In this document: piece after piece, positions 55,395 through 64,000 of the stretch | Position numbering within the stretch: position 1 is the stretch's first letter | Layout of the letters: every line of letters starts with the position of its first letter | Assembly (NCBI GenBank): GCA_950295325.1 | Contig: OX485806.1 | Span: forward strand, 30,070,001-30,134,000 | DNA length: 64,000 bases | Source of the DNA: Polytrichum commune | Lineage: Eukaryota > Streptophyta > Polytrichopsida > Polytrichales > Polytrichaceae | Direction: 5' to 3' | The notes under the pieces: model-generated | Told to the model about the DNA's origin: nothing | What the model saw: only the letters and a program-made list of their open reading frames with translations | Database searches by the model: none | Position numbers and translations under genes: made by a program

Positions 55395-55612
55395 CTGCCC
55401 AAGCAACGTGGTACGCGAGCATAATCAAATTCTTAACCACTTAACAGCTACCCGAAGATTGGCATAAGGATATTAGGAGAAATGTGAGGGTAAATAGTAG
55501 GCATTATGCAGTAATAGGCAGTAATTGTCACTCCATGTTTCTTTACCGTTGGTCTTTTTTGAGAAATGGGGAAAAAATTACGTGGGAGAGGTCCACCCCC
55601 ATTCCTCAAAAG

Positions 55613-56418
55613 GGATGACTTACATTGTAGTGGCTACAGAATATCTGACCAAATAGGTGGACGCCAAGGCGGTGAAAATTGACACCGCCGCCAATGTGTC
55701 CGCGTTTATGTACGAGAATATCATATCGCGGTTTGGATGCCCTAGAATCTTGGTTAGCGATAGGGGAACCCATTTCTTGAATTCTTGAATTCAAAAAATA
55801 ACGGATAGGTTCCAAATTGACCATCGCAAGACAATCCCGTATCACCCTCAAACAAATGGCCAAACAAAGCAAGTGAATGGGACATTGGTAAGTATACTTC
55901 GTAAAACAATTCATGATTCTAAGAGGGACTGGGATGTCAAATTGACAACCGCCCTGTGGGCTTACCGGACTACGTTCAAGGTAATTATCCAAGCTAAACA
56001 TTTCTCACTAGTGTACGGAATTGAGGCTACTATTCCTATCGAGTTTGAGGTCGTGTCATTGAGGACCGCCATCGACTCTCGTCTCACAGATAGCCAATCA
56101 CTTAGAGATAGGTTCACAACCCTGGAGGCACTCGATGAGAGTAGGAGGGCAAACGCTCAATATATTGAAGCCATTCAGAGGCAAAGAAAGATCACATTCG
56201 ATAAAAAACACAAGAAACGCATCCTAAGGGCAAGCATGCTAATCCTACTTCAGGATGCTAGGAAGCTAGATTTTCCAGGTAAGTTCAACGCGGTGTGGCT
56301 AGGGCCATACCTCGTTAGTGAGGTGTTCCCAAACAACTCGGTACAATTAGAGACTTTGAATGGAGAAAGCTTTCCGACTCGCACATCCGGCAGTCGATGC
56401 AAGGAGTATAGGGCTTGA
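55613..56418 (+). pseudogene. Gypsy 2 integrase core and C-terminal region
   Basis: The frame reads MTYIVVATEYLTK, then a stop, VDAKAVKIDTAANVSAFMYE, RILVSDRGTHFLNS, a second stop, IPYHPQTNGQTKQVNGTLV and KRDWDVKLTTALWAYRTTFK, ending with LGPYLVSEVFPNNSVQLETL. At the catalytic triad the usual first Asp is Glu (ATEYLT), the second Asp is kept (VSDRG) and the Glu after NGQ is Lys. The HHCC zinc-binding part upstream is not recognisable. The domain is degenerate. Confidence 0.7.
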
Positions 56419-56477
56419 GGATGAGACTTGCTTGCAAGCAAGAAATTTTGAATCCATCCTCTGATGGTCGCCAATTA

Positions 56478-58971
56478 TGTGAGCCCAAGATTGTACCCAC
56501 GTGAAGACTTAACTATAAAAATCTATTAAAACCTTAATATTGTGTTTTCGGGGTTAGTAAAAAAAATAAGAAAAAAGGTGAGGAGTCAAAGTCTAGATTT
56601 CATTGAGTTAAGTGGCGAGTTAGGAACTAGGCGAGGCAAGAGGCCTAGAAGAATTAATGATGGATAAAATTAAGTAGTTAAGTGTGACTCTAGGGGGAGG
56701 AAAAGTCAATTAAGGGAGTGGGAAAGTGGAGCTTGAAAGGGTAAAGGCCAAGGGAAGAAGCTCAACCCGGTTTTCTTCTCGGGCGGCCCGAAAAATGCCG
56801 GCAACCCGGAAAAAAAGGAGAAGCTTGGAGGGGTCTCGGGAGGCAAAGGAGAGGATCCTCATTATGCACGTAGGTAGAGGGAGAAAGAGAGAGGTAGCAA
56901 GGGGGCGAAGCCCTGCCTCAACGGGGATTCATGCAAAGGAAGACGGAGGAGAAGAAGAAGGAAGGAGGATCTGCTGCTTAGGGAGGACGGTAGGAGGATT
57001 GAAGACTATGGGGGCAATCGGGAGAAAAGATGGAAACACTCCAAGCTGGGCATTGAGGGAGGGATTCGACGCATATGATCGGCACATTAGAAGCGATCGC
57101 TGAGGAGGCTCTGCAAGACGGCGAGGGAGCAGATCAAGTGACTTAGCGGATGCAGATGTTACTGCAACCGCGGAAGGAGCCGAGACCCGCACCGGGGAAG
57201 AGGGCGCGGCTCTGATGCAAGCAGCGATTAGGAGACCAAGGTCCATCTTTCGCGCACTCGCACTCAACGCTCACCCAACATAGGCAACGTACTTCCCTTG
57301 AGTTAAGATCCTTCTTACATGTTGTGCCTCTGGGCGATGAGCGGGGAGTAACAAAGTAGAGGGGATCTTACGTGGGCATCGTCAGTAGTAGGTATTTCCT
57401 CGGTCGTAGTTACGCACTTGAGCAGGGGATCCTTGAGGGTGCGCATTCTCAGGGGAAAATGCCGTTTGGCGTGGTTGGTCGGCAGATAGGTCTAGTTCTT
57501 CACATAGTCGCAGTTAAGGTAGAGGCAGCGTAGCCGTGGTCGCCAGTGGAGGTCACGTGATGGAGGATGTTGGGGCGTTGAGATTCTGTAGTCGGGTTGG
57601 GCTTAGTTGTTTTCGGTTGGCCACACCTCGGATGCTCCACTAAGACGTGGAAGGGGGCGCATAAACTACATTGACAACAATGAGGGGAATGTCATTGCAT
57701 CACTTATCAAGGAGGTGGAATTCTTCGCTCGGATTCCGCCTCGCTTCCATCAGGGGTGTTGTTAGCCCAAAGTAGTATTAGGCGAGGGAGGAAGGTAAGC
57801 GCGAGCATCGCCTGGGGTAAAATAAGTCCCAAACAGGGGACCTCTGGCATACACTTAATGCGCGGCCGAAGCACCACCGGTCGTTCGGAAGTAGTGAATT
57901 GGTTGGGCATCCTAGCACGATTCACTAAGGTGGCCAATTAGGGAAAAAGGGACACCACACTATGCTTTGATTAGGCCGGCATTCCTGGTAATGCCACATA
58001 TTCCCCGCTCAGGGTACATCGAACCGTGGCTGCTCAGTGAAAAGTGAATCAACGCTAGAACGAGTGAAGGCACCGGCATGCGTTGTTGCACAACACGTGG
58101 ATGTTATAGATTTTAACCCTCCTCGTCACGGAATCTTCACGTGACCATCAGCAACAGAACCACCCAGGGGGCACGATGGAGTTACAACAATTACTGAAAG
58201 TGCCTCCAATCCGGGAACATGATTGTGCCCTGAGAGTGTGGGTTTTGTTGGGGATCCACGTAGCACTAGAAAGCTTGTGCCCATGAATCTAATTGTGTGG
58301 GTGAATTCAGTGGATGCATGGCATTGTTTTTCTCTCCTAATGTGGGTGTACTCGTTGTGTGAAAACGACATACAGGGGCAAGGAAGCAATGGCTGTATAG
58401 GAGGAGTTGTGTTGCCGAGGACGCGTGTTCATGACGAGGGTGGTGGCTGCTAGCTCGGCACGGAGGATGACAGCGCCGAGAAGAGACCGACAACTGAAGG
58501 AAACGCAATTGCGGTACAGGGTTGGAAGCAGGGGTGCGGACTGGAGTTCTTCGACTGCTGAGGGACGCATGGCGTCAACCATCCGTAGGTTTAGTAGCTG
58601 ACTTGCAAGTAGAGAAGGTAAAGGGTCGAGTGGGAAGGCAACAATGATGCCCCAGGCTCGCACTAAGAGGCACGAATAGACCAGGGAATCCATAATAGAG
58701 CTAGTGATGGAGGTCCACATGCTAGACGTAGCAGGGAGACATAAGAGGGTAATGGGTTCTAGTAACATTGCACGGGATTCTAGTAGGTGGTGAACGGATC
58801 AAGTATTTATAAGTGCTTGCATGTTCTTAATAAAACAAAAGGGTGTTATACACACCACTTCTCCCACCTCTTTGATTATGCTTGCACAAGTGAATGATAT
58901 GCTTGCATGTGGCACATGATCCCTCACCCGGACTAGGACGCAATTGAAGGGTGGGGTGATTGGGGCTCACA
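56478..58971 (+). repeat. Candidate 3' LTR of gypsy 2 (about 2.5 kb)
   Basis: It starts TGTGAGCCC at 56,478 and ends GGGGCTCACA at 58,971, an inverted 9-bp terminal repeat with TG...CA ends. The final 53 bp match the sequence ending at 49,602. The interior is GC-rich with purine-rich stretches, and its open frames have no motif. No polypurine tract was seen just before 56,478 and no full-length 5' partner was found, so an alternative is a nested LTR of a related family. Confidence 0.5.
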
Positions 58972-61090
58972 TATGTGCTATGAAGATGACATATTTGCGG
59001 GTGGCATGTGGAATTCTCCTCTGAGTCAACTAGCCGGATTTGAATGGAAACGAGGTGCAACAAGTTTAGTTGATAACATGAAGAGGTTTATCCAACCATA
59101 TCGTTATTGTCAAAACTTTTGGACCCATGACATATTGGTACGGTTGTGTAAGTACACTAACATATATGCGTCCACGTGTCCGGTAATTAGGAAATGGACA
59201 CCTATATGTGTGGACGAGATGAGAGTTTTTTTGGGGAGTTTGTATCATGATGAGATTGAAGAAACTATCCTCGTATTGTTTGCACTAGTCCAAAAAATTA
59301 CTATGGAGTATACCGGAAATTACTAGGATCATTATATTCGTTAATTTGGGACTTTTTCGGCATTTTGAGACAGTTACAAATATAAGAACATGGATAAAAT
59401 CACACAGATATTGAAGAATGTTGTAAGATGCAAACTCGGGGGGTAGTCATTGGTTGGAGTAGCAATATACGTGCGAACAAATGATAGGGTTTTTTAAAAA
59501 CATGGGGGCTAAAAATTATAAATGGACTTAAGAGTAATATAGGGTATCAAAAATGGCATTGGACATCTTTAAAGTACTATAGGGTATGGAATAATAGGTA
59601 ATTTGGAATTATAAGTAATGCAAGCCATTTTTCTATTAACCCAAAGTAGAAATTTACATAATGATAGCATGTGAAAAAAAAATTGAAAGTAATACCCCCC
59701 TATAAAATAGTGGTTGTTCACACCTATATCCTTAACTTTTTAACACACTGCCCCCCCCCCCTCCCCCCGAGGATGCAAATACTTTGAAGCGGGTGTTCAT
59801 ATCAAGAACCCAATTAAGAATTCATATCAAGATGGTTTAGGTAGGACGACCCAAACATTAGACCATGTTGTTGTGGTCCATATATTAATTTGAGACAAGA
59901 GAAAGTCTCAAATTAACGAATATAGTGATTAGGGCAATGACAAGAAAATGATATGAAGCAATAGTTAGGTGATTGCATTTGGTTGTGACTGACTTGGTTG
60001 TGACTGACAAAACCCAACTTGGGTATAGTCCGATAGCCAAGATAGAATGGTTAGTGAATGGGCACAACTCTTTATATGCAAAATATTGGCATTTGGAGCA
60101 AAGCCTAAGTGTCGATGACATGATGGTTATGTATATGGGCAAGAGGTCTCCGATAAGACAATATTTGAAAAATAAACCTTGTCGGTATGGGCTCAAGTGT
60201 GGGGTATCGGCCAATGCCAAATCTAAGTTTGTACGAAAGTTAGAGGTTTATTGTGAAAGGGAAGAGTCATTGAATGCAAAGGAGGAAGCGCTAGTTGGCT
60301 GCAAAGTCATAATGTGTCTTCTAGAAGGGTTGGAAGATAAAGGCCATATTGTAACATGTGACAATTGTTTTACCTCACCCAAATTGTTTGGGATTTGATG
60401 TTGAAAGGGATAAGTGCAACGAGTATTACCAAGACCAATAGAAAGGGATGGCCACAAGCATTGACTTTGGCTAAGGATGGTCCGGAGAGGGGAGACATAC
60501 ATTGGAGAATGCATGCATCCAATTTACTAGCAGCAATAACTTGGTATGAGAATAAGCCAGTTAGTTTGTTGAGCACGGCGTTCTCACCTATTGACATGAA
60601 TGATCTTGTGTTTGTGAAAAGGTGGCATAAGACTAGAGAGAAGTCCATTCCTTCTTCCCCAATTCTAGTTCATTACCAAGCTCACAGAAGAGGTGTGGAT
60701 GTAGTGGATCAACTTGGAGGCTACCACATGGTTCAAACAAAGATTGTAAGTGGTGGCATCATTTATTTATGCACACTCTTGACACGTCATTGGTAAACTC
60801 ATGGGTCGTGTATAGAAGTAATATGCAACAGAAGGGTGGGGAAAAAAATTTATCCCATAGGGAATTCAATTATGCAATAGCAAAGAAATTAATGTTGTTT
60901 GCTAAACGGCCTGCAACTACATGCACAACGGAGAGTGAAGTTAGAAATGCACACATGCTTCATTTGAGCATGATGTGCAGCGGGCATAAAGAAAGGAAAA
61001 GAAGAAAATGTGGAACATGCGGTAAAAAATCAACAATATTATTGCCCTACATGTGACTACCAAGCGTGGGTCAATGTTTTGTGACATGGC
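58972..61090 (+). pseudogene. piggyBac-like transposase (DDE_Tnp_1_7), decayed
   Basis: Conserved pieces in order: LVRLCKYTNIYASTCPVIRK and WTPICVDEMRVFLGSLYH (helical region, 59,130-59,250); after about 650 bp of non-coding DNA, QSLSVDDMMVMYMGKRSPIR with QYLKNKPCRYGLKCGVSANA (DDE Asp region, 60,100-60,215); HIVTCDNCFTSPKLF (second Asp, about 60,345-60,395); then, after a frameshift, KTNRKGWPQALTLAKDG, HRRGVDVVDQLGGYHM (third Asp region), REFNYAIAKKLMLFA and a C-terminal Cys-rich KCGTCGKKST...CPTC motif near 61,010-61,065. The order matches piggyBac transposases, which cut and paste at TTAA. Several frameshifts and an insertion (59,330-59,970) disable it. TTAA ends were not identified. Confidence 0.65.
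59820..59935. repeat. Segment shared in inverted orientation with 1140-1240
   Basis: Reverse-complemented, it reads TTAATATATGGACCACAACA, then ACATGGTCTAATGTTTG(A/G), GTCGTCCTACCTAAACCATC and TTGA, nearly identical to about 1,171-1,236 inside the nested Harbinger-type element. A second block (GTTAATTTGAGACTTTCT) is also shared. It lies inside the insertion that splits the piggyBac-like pseudogene. A short palindrome (TTTGAGACaagaGAAAGTCTCAAA) lies at about 59,890. Confidence 0.7.
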
Positions 61091-63560
61091 ATGCAAAATA
61101 GTCACAAATTATATTTAAATGTTTACTACATAAGGGTGGGGAGGGGGAGGTAAGAACTAGTGCTTGTAGGGGGGTTGAAGAGGGTCAATTCCTCTCACTA
61201 GCAATTTTTCGATATATATCTATTTGTACATGAAATGAAAGAAATTATGCATAATATCATATATACGGGATGTAATATGTAAAGCAATTCGGAGATAATT
61301 ACACATGAGATGATATTTAGTTGGTATTGTAGGTAGAAAGATGAAGTATTGACGGGGCGGGTAGGAAAGTTCTGGCATTGCCCCAAAGAATCCATGCAAA
61401 TAAATGGGCATACCCAAAATTATCTTCGCACCGCCCAAGGGGATGGGAGTTTTCCACATGAGGATGACTAGGAAACGGTCAATGGACTTTGACCAACCAT
61501 AACTTTGCCAAAAATAATCTAAACCAATATTTTTAAAATGGGAGAGTGCTCTATATTAATTGGGGAATATGCGTATAGTTTTTTTTGAGGTTCCATAGTC
61601 AACTCGTCATCCAATTATAGAAAAAAAACTAGTATTTTCAAAGTTGCCCCTACATGGGTTATTGAACTTTGACACCGTTGGATTTTATGAGATTTCCATG
61701 GATTTTATATTTTCTTGGACCATAGAATGTGTGCTCAACTTATGTAACACAAGAAAAAACCCGATCGAAAAAGATGTTTATTTAAAAGGCTTGAACTTTG
61801 GGTAACAATGGAGGTGGTTTAAAATTTAAGGATCCCATGTAATGGACCCCGAGGCACGAAAGGGTTAATAGAGTGAATGTAGATGTCACCTCAACAGTAA
61901 CATTATTAAGAAGTGTGTATTCATATTGTGGGCCCAGAGAACATAATCACATGATACAAGGTTAGGGCATCCATGATTATATTCTCAAGGCCCACATAAT
62001 TAACGCACACTACTTAATAATGTTATGGCCCATTTTTAATAATATTTAAGTGAACAAGCCAACCTTCGTATTCTAGAGTGTTGATTAGGTAGTGTTCGAT
62101 ATTTCTTTTGTTTACCTCGTTAGGGTCATGTTGTGACAAATTTGATGATTTGAATGTTGGTGTTGTGGTTGAGTGGGGAGTGGAAATCTCACAATCATAT
62201 TGAACACACATGACATGGCCCATTAATTGTAGCAATTATATGCCTTTTGATGCATGGGGGAAGGGTCCCTTGACATGAAGTTGCAAAAACCAAGTGGTAT
62301 GTTCACACATGAAATGATTGTTCAAGTTTGACAATCTTGCATAGTTTTCTAATGGATGTGAATCCTCGAGATGGGGTCAAGATGGAGACTATGTCAATGC
62401 CCATGGACGCAACCATTGTTTGTTTATAGAGAGAGACAATTGCGACTGAGACAATGCTAGTTTTTGGGGTTTAGTATGAATGAGCAACGCTTCATCTCAA
62501 TCATAGTTGCGATGTCCATTTCCATATTATATAGTAGATGAGTAATGGTGGGATATAAGGGATCAAATCCCTTTTCAAATAGACAACCATTTTCTACTAA
62601 TGATAGGACAACCTTCACATCACATCTAAACTATAGTTGTCACCTACTTGGTTTGTTTCAATTGAAATTTGCACTCAAATCCTACATCATACACTTCAGT
62701 GTTGGCATGACTTGCAAGTGGCTAACATTGCCTATAGTGGCATGCAAGAATCAATCATGCCCACATTTGCAAGGTCAAATGAGTGTTTAGATTTTCCTTT
62801 ATGGACTATATGTGTTGTATATTATTTCATCACATCTATGCCATCTTTAACATTGGTCTCTAATGCTAACCATGAGGTCAAAGTTATGTTTCTCACAGTC
62901 ATTTTTCGACAATAGATGATTCATATCATTTTCACTCAACGATCGTTCATGCACTCCCTTGAGGTTTCTTAGAGGAAGATAACCGGTGTTCAACTAGGAA
63001 ACATGGTGTGATATAAGATAAGGTTTCAATTATCATTTCAAGTAAAGATTAAAAAAAATAGAAAAAATCAGGGAATTTAAAATCATTATGAGAATATGGT
63101 AGATATATTCCAATACTACACTAACTTGTTAAGTATGGTATGGACAACCCTAATATATAAATGCTACACTAGTGTTGCAGTGAATTTTAGCACAAACTAT
63201 AGATATTTTCCCTCCACACTAGTTGACAAGTCGAGATTTTAGTGTAGACCCCATCTTTTAGCTGCTAAAACTAGTGCAATAAGTATCCCAACATCCGATT
63301 CAAACATTTTGGAGGACCATGTCTCATGCCGTTTGTTATTCAACTATGAGGAAAAACGCACCAAATTCCGCTATAACATCAAAAGTCTTAAAATAGATTG
63401 TGCAATCGATGCAACACTATCATTTTGTTGTGAGCATGTACTTTCTTAAAAGTATTTTCTAAATACTTCAGACATGAAATTTTGGATGTTCAAATTGGGG
63501 CTTTGTATGAAAGCTATATGCTTTAGTCAAAAAGTGTATTTACTTGGGGAGGGGTGATTC
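61091..63560. other. Intergenic DNA without recognisable genes
   Basis: AT-rich sequence with no supported open reading frame. Open stretches on both strands lack motifs and codon structure. Some repeated words suggest old MITEs but boundaries could not be fixed. Confidence 0.5.
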
Positions 63561-63569
63561 AAGTACTGA

Positions 63570-63912
63570 GGGCCACTTCACGCATGGGATTGAAGGCCCA
63601 TGACCATTTCATTCTAAGATCTTTCATTGGTCTAGAAGGCCGAAACCATCCAAGTTCACTTCATAGTAGAAGGTGAAGGCGTACATGCCTAAAGAAATTA
63701 TCATGGATGACAATTTTACATGGATTTTTATTTGGCAGATTATAAATATCATTTAATGGTTTGCCATAAATTTTGATAAAGCCCACCTTCAAGAGGTAGG
63801 CCTGATGCAAACTTTGACATACCATATTATTAGTACAACCTTTGGATGAGAGTCAAGGGCCCTCACGATTACATGGTCATGGCCCTTAGCTCATGTGTGT
63901 TGTCACCCTAAG
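63570..63912. mobile_element. Degenerate GGGCC-family MITE copy
   Basis: The left end GGGCCACTTCACGCATGGG matches the 41,117 element, and the inner blocks (GGCCCATGACCATTTC against CATGGTCATGGCCC) form the same inner inverted repeat. The right end CTCATGTGTGTTGTCACCCTAA is a decayed form of the terminal repeat. It contains GTAGGCCTGATGCAAACTTT as in the other copies. No intact target duplication is visible. Confidence 0.55.
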
Positions 63913-64000
63913 ATTTGGCCAATTGAGACTTACAAGTGTCCCATCATTGATCATCATAGGCACTTAACCCTTTATTGCCCCCAAGGACCCTAGGGGCTCT

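Larger units (their letters stand above)
49603..58971 (+). mobile_element. Second Ty3/gypsy retrotransposon (decayed, plus strand)
   Basis: In order on the plus strand: protease (51,094-52,125), RT (52,549-53,586), RNase H (54,900-55,394) and integrase (55,613-56,418), then a 3' LTR candidate (56,478-58,971). The order is that of Ty3/gypsy. Sequence motifs differ clearly from the methyltransferase-bearing element, so it is another lineage. The frame is broken by several stops and frameshifts and by a solo LTR insertion (53,587-54,895). No additional cargo domain was seen between protease and RT. Confidence 0.75.

Noticed and set aside
56726-57103. A 125-codon Lys/Arg/Glu-rich plus-strand frame.
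   Set aside because: It lies in the candidate LTR and its composition comes from purine-rich DNA; no domain is seen.
1-64000. CRISPR arrays, bacterial operons, tRNA and rRNA genes.
   Set aside because: No regularly spaced identical repeats with unique spacers, and no rRNA or tRNA-like cloverleaf sequence was recognised; gene structure is eukaryotic with introns.

Overview
The window reads as nuclear DNA of a land plant with a large, transposon-rich genome: GT-AG introns, plant transposon superfamilies (CACTA with TNP2 and DUF4218/DUF4216-like parts, SWIM-domain MULE, Ty3/gypsy, PIF/Harbinger-type MITEs) and a plant-specific LRK10L-type receptor kinase gene. A piggyBac-like transposase and the retroelement described below hint at a lineage outside the well-studied crops (fern, lycophyte, gymnosperm or bryophyte), but that is inference and the species is not recognised.

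Region 1 (1-19,390) is a nest of four elements that can be read off broken reading frames. A MULE-like transposase gene (16,595-19,390, + strand) is cut in its coding frame by a Ty3/gypsy retrotransposon (8,866-16,594, - strand). That retrotransposon is cut in its integrase zinc-binding region by a CACTA transposon whose right end is at 8,865 and whose left end lies before base 1. The CACTA element carries a PIF/Harbinger-type non-autonomous element (782-1,712, TAA target duplication) with a long internal hairpin.

The most interesting object is the gypsy element. Gag, protease, a complete C5-cytosine DNA methyltransferase domain, reverse transcriptase, RNase H and the start of integrase lie in that order in ONE reading frame of about 2,000 codons. 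Five in-frame stops break it and there is no frameshift. The methyltransferase lies between protease and RT and shows motif I (FGGIGTG), motif IV with the catalytic Cys (GWPCQ), a motif VI in which the catalytic Glu is Lys (FKNVP instead of ENVP), motif VIII-like HRPRWFW and a C-terminal LLGQAMDLN block. It looks like a retrotransposon that carried its own DNA methyltransferase; this copy is dead.

Region 2 (19,391-33,050) holds the host genes. A two-exon gene (23,564-25,412, +) encodes a predicted secreted, His-rich protein of 376 aa with three spaced copies of an SGxPSxxHNxxP-like module, the last at the C-terminus, which suggests a multi-peptide hormone precursor. A five-exon receptor kinase (28,324-33,049, -; 631 aa) has GUB_WAK_bind/WAK_assoc ectodomains, one transmembrane segment and a kinase that runs into a poly-leucine tail. 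Introns and upstream DNA hold tandem duplications and MITE copies.

Region 3 (33,050-49,200) has no convincing host gene: MITEs, an endonuclease (EEP) remnant of a LINE-like element, about 270-bp tandem repeats and a 39-bp minisatellite. Region 4 (49,550-58,971) is a second, unrelated and more decayed Ty3/gypsy element on the + strand, interrupted by a probable solo LTR. Region 5 (58,972-61,090) is a decayed piggyBac-like transposase; the rest is AT-rich intergenic DNA with MITE remnants.
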